Positions 1 through 10,702 of a DNA stretch of 64,000 nt are shown here, one piece after another; the stretch's first letter is position 1; each line of letters starts with the position of its first letter. Position numbers and translations under genes: made by a program. The notes under the pieces are model-generated. The model worked only from the letters and a program-made list of their open reading frames with translations. It ran no database searches and was not told where the DNA came from. This DNA is from Siphonodentalium dalli (Eukaryota > Mollusca > Scaphopoda > Gadilida > Siphonodentaliidae), in the NCBI GenBank assembly GCA_032622095.1, contig CP136061.1:191896369-191960368 (forward strand). The letters are read 5' to 3'.

Positions 1-1440
1 GCGTCACAATGCAGGCACACCGGGTATACTCCTAAACATGACCCATAACCATATAGTCACTCCTTGTATACCCATTCATCTCAACATTTGGTCATCCCCT
101 GTTACATATTCTCCAAACGCATGGTCAAATAGTCAATCAACACCACAACAATGACCATGAAGTCACTCCGGTATACACATGCACATCACCAATGGCCATA
201 TAGCCACTCGCTTCATACCCTCACCCATGTTACCTGGTATACTCCTTCACCTGACCTATGGCCATATAGTCACCCCGTGTGTACCTATTCAAAACATTCA
301 TACACGATCATGGTCAATCCTTGTATACATATTCACCTCAACATTGGCCATGTCAATCCCTGGATCCCTATTTGTCACACCATAGCCGAATAGCCACTCA
401 AGATATACTAATACTCCCAGCCATGTCAGTATAGTCACTCCATGTATGCATATGCACCTCACCCATGGCCATATAGCCACTCGCTATATACACATATCCC
501 TCGCCCATGACAATAAAGCAACACGTGTGTATACTGGTATAACCTACACATGACGATTCCGGCACGAGTCACCAAACAGGAACACCAGGTACATGTATAC
601 TCATACGCCTGTCACCCCCTGTATATATGATCATTACATTTATGATCATACAGTAACTACTTGTATACCTACATGTACTCATATCACCATTCACCATACA
701 GTCACTACCTGTATACCTATTCGACACACATAGTCATATAACCACTCGATACACATATGCAGCCCACCCTAGACCATAGATTCACTCCAGGTATACATGT
801 AAACCTCACTAATGGCCATTCAGCCCTTCCAAATATACAAAAAAAAACGCGCATACGACCACTCAAACAATCCATACTTACATATACACCTCACACATGA
901 CAATTCAGCAATTCACTGTATAATCATAAACGCCATCCATGATAATACAGCTAAGCCCTATACACCCACCAATGATAATACATCCACGAGATATATAAAT
1001 ATACATCCCACCCGTTACCACAAGGACACTCCCTATGTACCCACACGCTCGACAATATCCACCCAGCTTACTCCAGGTATTCATATTCAATCATGACTGT
1101 ACAGCCATTCCATGTATACCTACACACATTACCCGTAACCATAAAATCACTACCTATTTATCCACACACCCCATCTATGATCATACAGACAACACATGTA
1201 CATCCCATAAATTACCTTACATTCACTCCATATATACATAATCAACACATAGATGACCATGTAGCTATATCCATACACCACACCAATGACCATACAGGCA
1301 CACGTGGTGCACCCGTACTGGATATACACAATCATACACCACACAGTCACTCCATGCATACCGATTCACCTCACATCTGACCATGATCTCTCCCTGTATA
1401 CCTAGATGCATCTTACCATGGACAACCCACTCATGATCTT
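1..1440 (+). repeat. Degenerate satellite array, forward orientation
   Basis: A tandem array of poorly conserved units of about 45-60 bp. The recurring words are CATGACCATATAGTCACTCC, TGTATAC and CATATTCACCTCAC. Stop-poor stretches produce short open frames on both strands that are translations of the repeat. The same family recurs forward at 3874-4110 and 56205-56810 and in reverse at 47110-48780. The array continues past the left window edge. Confidence 0.8.
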
Positions 1441-2640
1441 GGCATCCACACTGTATCCTGTTGACATTTGTTTATCATAATGGACCAGAATAGCCAAGAT
1501 TATGGTCCATCTCAGTTCTGTCTCAAAGTTCTGCCCATTTCCTTTCAATAAATATGGCCAAAATCACAAAAGAGGTTCTCGGCAAAATTACATACATTAA
1601 AATGAATTTGTCATCCCCCAAACGGAACTGGGACAACTGGGAATGGAACATGTAGTTGTCAGTTAATTAACTAACACGTATAATAACCAAGTGAGTCACA
1701 ATTTGCTACCTTTTCGGACAATGCAGAGAATGTTCGGGATAAAAAATTAGCATTTTACAAATTTGGTTGCCATTTTGGAAGCCATCTTGAGCAATTTGGT
1801 CTATAAACACCGTAGTGTGACACATTTAAGATAGACCAAAACAATAAACTCCTTTCAATCTAAAGATAGTTATATTTTACCTGAAAAAATGGTCCAAACC
1901 TGAAAACTGAATTTTTGCCAATATTTATGTCAAGTTTGTGAGAGAAAAGTCCAATATTTTTGACGATGTCAGTGGTGAAAATAGTAACAATTAACCATGG
2001 TGCATCAGACATGTTAGTATTCAATGTATAGAATGCAGAATAGCCAATTTTATACATCAACACAACTTGTAAGCGATTGCAGGACACGCTGGTGTAATAT
2101 TTACCATTTTCCATATTTTGGCGGCCATATTGGCAGCCATTTTGGGCCAAAGTAAGAATTTTGGTTCCAGTGATTTGGAATATTCATAGGTAATGATATG
2201 CCTCACTTACATTACAAAGTTCTGTTAATTTCTTGTTGAAATATGACTAGAATCCCAATTGTGATTTTTTGTGAAATTTTATAGCGCATTCTGTACAATC
2301 GAATTTTTAAGGGATTGGAAGGGGTTAGGACCCCAATAATTGCATATTTAATTGCTCCAATGATCAGTTAATATACAGAACACAAAATGAAGTTGCATTA
2401 CTCAACCAGTTCCAAACAGCATGAATTGATCTAGAAGATATTTGTGAAAAAATGTCATATTTTCAACTTCCGGTGGCCATTTTGTCGGCCATCGTTGATG
2501 GTGAGTTTCAATTTTGGCCCAAAAAAGTGTCATTATGTCTTAGCTTCACGAAAATATATACATTTGTGTACATTTTACCAGATTTTCCCGCTATAATTTT
2601 CATAAAACTGGCTCACTTATAGTTCTAGAAAATGGATCGG
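1441..2640 (+). repeat. Arm repeat flanking the satellite
   Basis: Non-coding repeat that follows satellite arrays elsewhere too: 4136-4430, 48790-49872 with 53866-54010, and 56820-56962 match successive parts of it, and 46650-47095 matches it in reverse. It contains paired GGCGGCCAT / GGCAGCCAT motifs near 2100-2150 and 2465-2495. Satellite plus arm seem to be one mobile or amplified composite. Confidence 0.65.
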
Positions 2641-2642
2641 TT

Positions 2643-3170
2643 GTGGGGGGGGGGGGGGGGGGTAACAAGTCTCGTTCTTATCAGAAAACGACATGAATAT
2701 ATATTTCTTAAGTTGATCGTATCGATTTAGGGATGTATTGGTTGTAATAGTGCAACGTTCCAGGGGTGTACCCACATACACACACGTTGGACGAATGCAA
2801 TCATGTAAATAAAAGTGATTTTTTACGTTTTGAGGGGTGACCCGATGACCCCCTTCTTATCTTAAAACCCCAGGAAAAGTTGCTTCTTAAGTTGTGTTTT
2901 TATAATTAGTATATATCAAAGTACTTTGAGACCAAAAATTATGGATGTACGCGAAAGTGTAAAAAAAAGTGAAAAGTCACGTTTTGGGGTTCAGCATGGG
3001 ACCCCCTTTCTTATCTGAAAACCCCAGGAAAATCCCTTTCTTAAGTTGTGTTTTCTTAATCAGTACACTTAGGAGTATCATCAAACCAAAATTCATCGAT
3101 GTACGCGGAAGTGTAAATAGAAGTGATTTTTGGCACTTTTTGGGGTTCAGCGGCCCCTAAACCCCAGGAA
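2643..3170 (+). repeat. G homopolymer and 160-175-bp tandem repeat
   Basis: A run of about 18 G at 2643-2662 is followed by roughly three tandem units. Each contains TTCTTATCTGAAAACCCCAGG, a TTCTTAAGTTG word, a GATGTACGCG word and an AAGTGTAAA word (unit marks near 2679, 2854 and 3012). No coding potential is seen. Confidence 0.6.
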
Positions 3171-3289
3171 TGCGCAACTTAAGAAATCGGTTTTTCAGAA
3201 TGTTCCATTATTGGTACCAACTTTAGGGGGTCAAACCTTTTGTACGCAAAAGTGTAAATGGAACATATGCGGGCTCCCTAACTATATAT

Positions 3290-3621
3290 ACAGGTCGTAG
3301 AACGCTTAATGTCGCCCATGCCAAATTGCGTAACAAATGCAGCAGCCTACGTTCCGATATGTTCCAAAATTATATCTCTGACAGCCCCCAATGCCATTGT
3401 GGAAATCCATGCGAAGATACTTACCACTACCTCTGGGCGTGTCCCCTATTTCACACCGAACGATGGAAATGTGTCAAAAATTATACCAAGAAGGACTGAA
3501 AATTACACATATCAATGATTTACTTCTCGGAATTCCCGATATCTCAAATAGAAGAAACAAAATTCTCTTCAAAATAGTCCATCGATATATAACAGCGACT
3601 AAACGATTCGAAGTCGGATAA
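3290..3621 (+). pseudogene. Broken non-LTR retrotransposon ORF2 3' end
   Basis: Read from 3308, the frame gives a peptide with LRNKCSSLRSDMF, then CHCGNPCEDTYHYLWACPLF, then a stop at 3497. The cysteine/histidine pattern CxCG...ED.YH....CPL is the C-terminal knuckle found after the RT (or RNase H) domain of many LINEs. A frameshift near 3500 moves the rest to another frame, which continues with LLLGIPDISNRRNKILFKIVHRYI.A.KRF, the usual end of such proteins. The reading frame is broken and the 5' part is missing, so it is a dead 5'-truncated LINE. Its 3' UTR follows. Confidence 0.65.
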
Positions 3622-3873
3622 TCAAACGCATTTCAGAATAGCCACAAAAAGCAAATTAGTCACAAATCGGTTTTGGCACCTCCCACCCCAAACCCCGAAC
3701 CCACTCATTTGTAAATGTAAATATGTTTAACCTATATATGATTTTGAATCTTTCCTTCAACATTTTGTATGAATAATATTATTGTAAACAGGGAGAGGGG
3801 CAAAGTAAGTTTTGTAACTTGTCCCCAATCCCTTTTGTATTATTCGATATACAAATAAAATATGTTTAAAGTA
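3622..3873 (+). repeat. LINE 3' UTR and tail
   Basis: Sequence after the LINE pseudogene, ending in GAGAGGGGC...TTGTATTATT...ACAAATAAAATATGTTTAAAGTAA. The last 80 bases are almost the same as the tail of the SINE at 27574-28077, implying that this LINE family, or a relative, mobilised that SINE. Confidence 0.6.
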
Positions 3874-4440
3874 ATCCATGATCATACCGTCAACAAATGT
3901 ATACATATACACCCAGCCATGGCAATACAGCCACCCAATGTACACCTGTGCATATCAGACATGACCATACAGTCACTCCATATATACATAAACAGCATAG
4001 ATATCTACTCGTGTTTTACACATACACCACTTCAATGACCATATAGCCACTCCATGTATACATATTCACCTCTCACATGACCAATCCTTATATTCCTATG
4101 CATCTCAATGTGGACACCACCCATTACAATATATTTTGTCTACAGAAGACACCAGTGTGACATATTTAAGACAGGATAAAAAAAATAAACACGTTTGATA
4201 CCAAAGATAGTTCCATTTTACTTGAATTTTTTTTCCAAACCTGAAAAGTGAATTTTGCTGATTTTGATGCTAAATCTGTGATAGAAAAATCCATTAATTC
4301 TATTATGTCAGTGGTTAAAATAGTAACAATTAATCAAGGTGCATCAGAAATGTTAGTATTCAGAATATATAGGACAGAATAGTCAATTTTTTCATCAGCC
4401 ACAACTTGCGTTAAGATTATTGATGCTTTTAGAATTTAAA
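3874..4440 (+). repeat. Short satellite array plus arm fragment
   Basis: 3874-4110 is the 45-60-bp satellite in forward orientation. 4136-4430 matches the arm repeat around 1800-2060 (AGACACCAGTGTGACATATTTAAGACA and what follows), confirming that satellite and arm travel together. Confidence 0.65.
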
Positions 4441-5690
4441 AATAATATGGGTTGGTCTCATAAGAACGGTGGCAACGACACCTTCCAACCGTAGAAACTA
4501 TCCATCCCTGTATAATATACATTATGTGATGTATTAGCATATGTACAATGTATTTCAGACTAATATACCATCAATTCTGGTCCAAAATGCCATCGAGAAG
4601 AGTGCCAAATATACATCTTACTGTCTGGGTAGCTGTTATGGACATTATGATAGGACACAAGGTCACAAGTCTTTTCAATTCATCCTATGTCACAAATATA
4701 CCTCAAATATGCAATTCACAACAAATAAAGTTGGATGAAATACTGTAATACATCCTTATATGAACATTTCATACTTTCGGGTAGATGCCTTGCAACCGTT
4801 GCTAAGCAGGGCCAATTCTCGATGGGATCTATATCTGAAAATGAGCGGTACGGTCCAGGGAACATATATTGGAAGTTTCATGCTTTTATCACAATTTGTG
4901 CAATTACATTTCCATGCAACAAATACAAGCGCCTGGACTGATTTTGACCCATTTTGGAAAATGGTCACCAAGTTTCAAGGCCTATATCTCATGACTGACA
5001 TGTCGGTTTGAACAATAACGCAATTCTCCATGTAGCACATATGCTACCGTTTAGGAGCAAAGATACCGTATTAAAAACTGATATAAAAAATCAGTGGGGA
5101 GAAAATGTATGACCCGATATGAAAAAAGCTAATATTTTGGTGAATGACCTTGACCTTTGTGTATGACCTTGACCTCTATAGATGAAATCTCCAATGCCAA
5201 ATGAAAGCCCACCAAGGGTATCACCCCATATCAGTGTAAAGATAGTTACTGCATTAAACTTTCTAGTTGTCGACCATTATATGCATATTTTTTATACTGG
5301 CCAAAAAGACCCTCCGTTGCCATGGAAACACAAATTTTGCACACTAAGCTACACTGCCACAGTGCGCCCCAGCACTCAGATAAACTTCAGATTATAAGCT
5401 TTGAGAAGTATGTTGATAGAATTTGCCCACCAAAATGGTACCATTCTCGGTCCTGGCTCATGGACTATTACCATTACATGTCCCATCCAAAATTCCCAAG
5501 TGGGTTGTAGGAAATCCTGCCCTTTCAAATCCTCCCTGGGCCCAGTCCCAAAACCTCCAATAAACGTCTGTCGCGAATCAGCATATCCATGGTGGTAACA
5601 GCATAACATGGATGGCGGTCATATAAAGGGATGAGTACAGACTTTCGTCGGACTCCGTCGGTGTGGGCTGAAATAATCGATGAATTACAT
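4441..5690. other. No recognisable gene
   Basis: About 1.25 kb with only short open frames on both strands. The one motif noted is a pair of TGACCTTGACCT words at 5145-5156 and 5164-5175. Confidence 0.5.
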
Positions 5691-5748
5691 TTGATACCCC
5701 ATGACAGTCGCCTCTCAGATACTGGATCACATAGATAAACGCCGGTAG
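5691..5748 (+). repeat. 58-bp direct repeat, left copy
   Basis: The sequence TTGATACCCCATGA...AACGCCGGTAGT recurs at 7286-7343 with one difference. The two copies flank the palindromic-minisatellite element at 5751-7277. Confidence 0.85.
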
Positions 5749-5780
5749 TATGGCAAGCCGTTTTCACATTTTTGATTGAT

Positions 5781-6125
5781 TTAGACTTAAGTCCAATTAT
5801 TTGGACTTAAGTCCAATTATTTGGACTTAAGTCCAATTAATTGGACTTAAGTCCAAATGAATTGGACTTAAGTCCAATTAGCGAATTGATTTGGACTTAA
5901 ATCCAAATGAATTGGACTTAAGTCCAATTATTTGGACTTAAGTCCAATTATTGGACTTAAGTCCAAATAATTGGACTAAGTCCAAATAATTGGACTTAAG
6001 TCAAATTATTGGACTTAAGTCCAATTATTTGGACTTAAGTCCAATTATTTGGACTTAAGTCCAATTAGTGAATTGATTTGGACTTAAGTCCAATTCATTT
6101 GGACTTAAGTCCAATTCATCTGGTT
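5781..6125. repeat. GGACTTAAGTCC palindromic tandem array
   Basis: About 16 units of TTGGACTTAAGTCCAA separated by 2-5 A/T bases, with occasional longer spacers (TTAGCGAATTGAT). Each unit is self-complementary, so a single strand can form many alternative hairpins. Confidence 0.9.
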
Positions 6126-6762
6126 TGAAACGATAGTCCCCTTCTTTGTAATGGTATATTCCTGCAAGTTTTGATTGACAGTCAAACTCCGTACTAACCA
6201 GGGCATTCCTGACTCCAAGACTAACTCCGTACGTCCCCTTTGCCACGTGGCTTGTTTTCGGCATGCCGAGATTGAAAATGTTTCGAATCCGAATTGGCAT
6301 CTTAATAAATGCTAACTGCATGCATGAATGAAGTAAAATTAATTCACGACTTGATTCAATTGTTATTTGACAGCATGTAGTGTAGGCTACACGCAGTTTC
6401 GTTTATTGCATTTACTAAGTGTCTTATTTGTATAATTTGCTCGGTTTTCAACTTCTTACAACACGGGCTATTGTTGATAGGATCTGGTCCACATCGAGCT
6501 GATTCATTATATATGTTGAGAAAGGTAACAATTAACAAGATCAACAAGAATTAGACCCACATGTAAACGGCCATTTTCCCACAACTCCGCCCTATGAGCA
6601 AAACCAGACCTGCTTAATATCTGATGGGGGTGTTTCTTATACAGATGAATTGGACTTAAGTCCAAATGAATTGTACTTAAGTCCAAATACCACATAATTG
6701 TGAATTCGGCGAGGAATTGGACTTAAGTCCAAATAGATGAAAATATCGGTATTTGGACTTAA

Positions 6763-7091
6763 CCTCTTCGCTGCTATGACGTCCGTATCTATTACGGACA
6801 TAAAAGTGCACGCCGTGTGCTATATGGTCCGTAGGTACTACGGACCTACTTCAGCACACTAGAAGTAGGCCATTATATATAAATGGAACTTAGAGATTAG
6901 TGCATCGGAATAACTGTATCTCGATGTTTCAAACAGTGTATGATGTTCCACGATTGTGAACGATAATAGCATTTCAGCTGAGTCACTTTTATGGTTCTTT
7001 TGACATTCCCGCTATATTTTCCCATTGGAAAATGCCAATAACGTCAACAGCCCAGCACACGACGTCATAACGTCATTTAGCAGCGAAGAGG
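6763..7091. mobile_element. Nested piggyBac-like MITE
   Basis: Terminal inverted repeats CCTCTTCGCTGCTA / TAGCAGCGAAGAGG enclose 329 bp, with subterminal TGACGTCCGTA...TACGGACAT words. TTAA lies at 6759-6762 on the left, made from the host unit GGACTTAAGTCC. On the right the expected TTAA is missing and the host resumes at TCCAAAT, so the right target copy seems deleted. CC-starting ends and a TTAA target are typical of piggyBac elements. Confidence 0.6.
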
Positions 7092-7285
7092 TCCAAATCA
7101 ATTGGACTTAAGTCCAATTCCTCGCCGAATTCACAATTATGTGGTATTTGGACTTAAGTCCAATTCGCTATTTGGACTTAAGTCCAATTATTTGGACTTA
7201 AGTCCAATTATTTGGACTTAAATCCAAATAATTGGACTTAAGTCTAAATCAATCGAAAATGTGAAAACGGCTTGCCATACGGTAG

Positions 7286-7343
7286 TTGATACCCCATGAA
7301 AGTCGCCTCTCAGATACTGGATCACATAGATAAACGCCGGTAG
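7286..7343 (+). repeat. 58-bp direct repeat, right copy
   Basis: Matches 5691-5748 in 57 of 58 positions. It starts a few bases outside the TA duplication of the element at 5751-7277. Confidence 0.85.
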
Positions 7344-7769
7344 TTGAGTACATATGTATACTTTATTCGTTATAAGTGTTTGTACATGGTCACAACCTTC
7401 GAATAGAATGAGGACGTTATAGGTATACGATATATATACCGGAAATTTCCTGCTCACGCCAACAAGGTACCAAGAATCCCCATTATATATCATGGGTATA
7501 TATAACCTAAATTGTGTCCTCGTATTTTGGGGATACAGGGCACCAACCAAATCCTTGTATCAATGCGAAAATAACCGAGTCAAGTAATCTGATTTTCAAT
7601 GCCAAAAAAAAGGAAGTCACAAATTAGTTCTTATTCACGATTATATCGAAATCAGACTATGAACTGAAAAGAAAACAATCGATCCAAGTTCCAAGGGCAA
7701 GAATGTGATTTTGTTCAACATATATACTCTATTCTATAACATTTAAAGTGTATGATATCGGAAAGTATT

Positions 7770-8563
7770 AATGTGCTGAAGGGGTCATTGTTGCCACATT
7801 TTGGTGTGTTGTGTACACTGCTTTACGGGAGGCGTTTTGGCCACCCAGCTTGACCTTTGCGCTTTTATGCTATATAATGTTATGGTAAATCATAAAGTTA
7901 TATCGCCGAGAAAAAGCAATTAGTCACAAAATGTCAATTTTGAAGATTAGTACACATGCTCCATTTGATACAGCATGCTATATGTGACCCGCCATATCAA
8001 ATCCAGTCGTAAGTCGGGATTTTTTTTTACCCAATGCATTCTCTTATATATGCGAGTCGACCATAGGTCGCCTCGCATATATAAGAAAATGCATTGGCCT
8101 AACAATTTTTTACAATTTTAATAATTTGTTCTTGTATTCTTTAACAATTTTATAATTTCACCCATACAGAGCCCCAGACAAACATGAGCAGACGACACTC
8201 TTCTATATGCTTCTATATATAGGTGGGGCTCCCTGCAGGGTAATGGATGTTTTTTATTTTATGTCCTAAAATTTTAAAGAAACATTTATTTAAAAAACAT
8301 GATACAAAATTGTTAGGCCAATGCATTCTCTTATATATATGCGAGGCGACCTATGGTCGACTCGCATATATAAGAGAATGCATTGGCACAGGGTAAAAAA
8401 AATCCCGACTTACGACTGGATTTGATATGGCGGGTCACATATTTCAACATTTATGTGCTCAAAACATTACAAAGGTCAAGCTGGGTACTCAAAAACGCCT
8501 TTTCCTAAAGCTGGACACCGAACACGCCAAAATGTGACCACAATGACTACTTCAGTATTAATG
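7770..8563. repeat. Inverted-repeat arms around a MITE
   Basis: 7770-7870 and 8463-8563 are diverged inverted copies of each other (AAAGGTCAAGCTGGGT, ACACGCCAAAATGTG and CAATGAC words in both), enclosing the MITE at 7983-8439. This is likely an older fold-back element that received the MITE in its loop. 7344-7770 shows nothing recognisable. Confidence 0.5.
7983..8439. mobile_element. TA-flanked MITE with hairpins inside its arms
   Basis: Arms of about 125 bp start TGTGACCCGCCATATC, with TA on both sides (7981-7982, 8440-8441). Each arm contains its own palindrome (8033-8097, 8318-8387) around CCAATGCATTCTCTTATATA. A 457-bp non-coding, probably Tc1/mariner-mobilised element. Confidence 0.75.
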
Positions 8564-9137
8564 AGTAATATATGGGAATCGGTACCTCGTTGGGCGTTTG
8601 ATTTGAAGGCACTGAGGTGTGATATATTGGGACCAGGAAACACACGCCACATGTAGATTGATAAATAAAACGTTATCAGTTTGTTACAGCTCAGCATAAT
8701 GTAAAATCCATAAATCCAAACGATGATTACTAATTGGACAATGGAACTGAAAACGTTGAACCACTTGCTCAAACACTATAGTTTGTGTCTTTAACATTTA
8801 AAGGCGGCTCATATCCACACCCCTGGTTAACTGGTCCTGATAACTTGGTGGGTACTGCTGAACTGCTATAAGACTGGCAGGGCAAATGCTGCTGTTAAAG
8901 GTACTGAATCGGATCTGACGCTCCTAAATTACTATTTCCTTGGCTTCGGGGGTAAAAAATATTTGATTCGAGTCGAGGAACCCATCCATCAAAGCTCAGA
9001 GTGATTAGATATCGATGTTTGAAGTTTGTTAATTTTTGGAGATCTGGGCCAAAACCTCTACAGATCCACGAGCCAAACATCGCAAAACTTTCAACTTTTG
9101 AAAAAATAACGTACTTTTTCTTAACAGAATTGCTTTG
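8564..9137. other. No recognisable gene
   Basis: Only short open frames, and nothing repetitive recognised. Confidence 0.45.
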
Positions 9138-9267
9138 CCCCACCAGCATCATAGCAACTCAGCAGGGCCCACCAGCATCATAGCAACTCAGCAGGACCCA
9201 CCAGCATCATAGCAACTCTGCATGACCCACCAGCATCATAGCAACTCAGCAGGACCCCAACATCATA
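9138..9267 (+). repeat. 29-bp tandem repeat
   Basis: About 4.5 near-identical units of CACCAGCATCATAGCAACTC plus CAGCAGGGCC. The unit starts (9141, 9170, 9199 and so on) are exactly 29 bases apart. Confidence 0.9.
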
Positions 9268-9438
9268 TGCTATTAGAAGGACCACTTAACCTGGAGTGAT
9301 CGAAGTGAATCGCTGAATTCTTCATTATCGTGTCGCGCATGTTTCCCTGTCTCTTATTACAATCTCCTATCTATTATAGACCAAGTTGGCCACGTAATGA
9401 TATGCACAGAAACTCACAGTCACATAACGAAAATTTAA

Positions 9439-9831
9439 AGGCCCACTTAATTTACGAACCCCCCAGATCACATATATTATATTTATATAAAATATATGCC
9501 ATATCATATACCATTTGAAAAACTTATCTGGTGTAATAAAATGTGAACATGTTGTTTTTGTTGAGGTATATACCGATGTGTGTTCTGTACTTATTATTTT
9601 CAATTGAAGGGGAATGACTTTATATCTTAGTTTTAATTCTGTTGTATTCTGGGAGCGAAACGGGGGAAATATTTCAATGATTTCAGCTATTTTCTATTAC
9701 TTTATATATGGTCACCTTCTGGTGATGAATTATTGTATTTTAATCATATTTTATGCCATAGATTGTCATTAAAACTGTTTATCAAGGCACTATAAAAGAA
9801 ATAATCGGTGACAAGAAAATTAAATGAGCCT
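9439..9831. mobile_element. TTAA-flanked MITE, copy A (393 bp)
   Basis: Inverted ends AGGCCCACTTAATTT / AAATTAAATGAGCCT lie exactly between TTAA duplicates (9435-9438, 9832-9835). Its right half matches the right end of the larger copy B (15930-16137) and its left half matches copies B and C, so it is an internally deleted derivative. The TTAA target suggests mobilisation by a piggyBac- or Kolobok-type transposase. Confidence 0.75.
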
Positions 9832-9839
9832 TTAATTTG

Positions 9840-10700
9840 TTCACAATATATATTGTGTACAAATATACAACCTTAACAATCCCGTAACGTCTAACCGTTT
9901 TGACCTTTAACCTCAACACTAAACCACCATCTTATACACTGTTAAATATGTTCCTTAACTTGAATACTGCGTAATGCTGGATGCTCTTGTGATATTTATA
10001 ATCTCCGAGTCCACATTTGGGAGTTTCCTCACAGGAACCCAGGGTGTTTTAATAATATCAAAATATCTCCAAAAAAACACTTGTGGTATCGAATAATCAA
10101 CGGCAGGTTCCTAATTCTGGATCGCCTATGATCGCCACATGATTTCTTGATGTATTCGTTTGGCTGCCAGTCGCTGCGTGGGTTGGATTCCTCAGCCACA
10201 AATAACGAGGGTGAACTTTTTGTAGAATGTTTTTCGTTCATATGCACTCTAGGTTACGGTACACCAATTATTCCCCATAGGCGACAGTGTTAATGTCCGG
10301 GGCTATGCTCGATTCCTTGTGAATGCGGGAACTTTCTAACTTAAGTCAATTTTGAAGAATGGCTCTTCGGACCCAATATGACCCAACAAAATTAAAGGTC
10401 CGTGTGCCTTTTCCGTCTTTAAATGTACCGCTTTTGATACTCCCCAAATTCATCACAAAAAATCATCCCCAACTTTTCAAACATACCCCCATTAAATGCT
10501 AGGTTAATTATTTCACCCACTCTGGGTCAATATTCATCTAGGTATAATATTTCCATGGTGGCTTTGATTTTTTCTTGTTTTAGCATTAACTTTATCCCAA
10601 TCATAATCAACCATTCAGCTGCCAGATGTGATTTTATGCTGACTTGAGTGTGGGTGACAGCACACCAAAGGGGGCGGGTAATTTTTTATATTTGGTGTAC
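9840..10700. other. No recognisable gene
   Basis: AT-rich unique-looking sequence with only short open frames. Confidence 0.45.
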
Positions 10701-10702
10701 TA

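Larger units (their letters stand above)
5751..7277. mobile_element. TIR element built of palindromic minisatellite
   Basis: Ends are 32-bp terminal inverted repeats beginning TGGCAAGCCGTTTTCACATT, with one mismatch between them, flanked by TA on both sides (5749-5750, 7278-7279). The interior has about 16 tandem copies of a 16-20-bp unit whose core GGACTTAAGTCC is a perfect palindrome (5785-6120), with more copies near 6650-6735 and 7095-7250. Longer inverted arms also exist: 6684-6733 pairs with 7101-7150. There is no transposase. The TA target and short TIRs suggest a Tc1/mariner-mobilised non-autonomous element. A second MITE is nested inside. Confidence 0.75.

Noticed and set aside
5781-6125. 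CRISPR-like array of palindromic repeats
   Set aside because: Spacers are only 2-5 A/T bases and not unique, no cas genes are present, and the DNA is eukaryotic.
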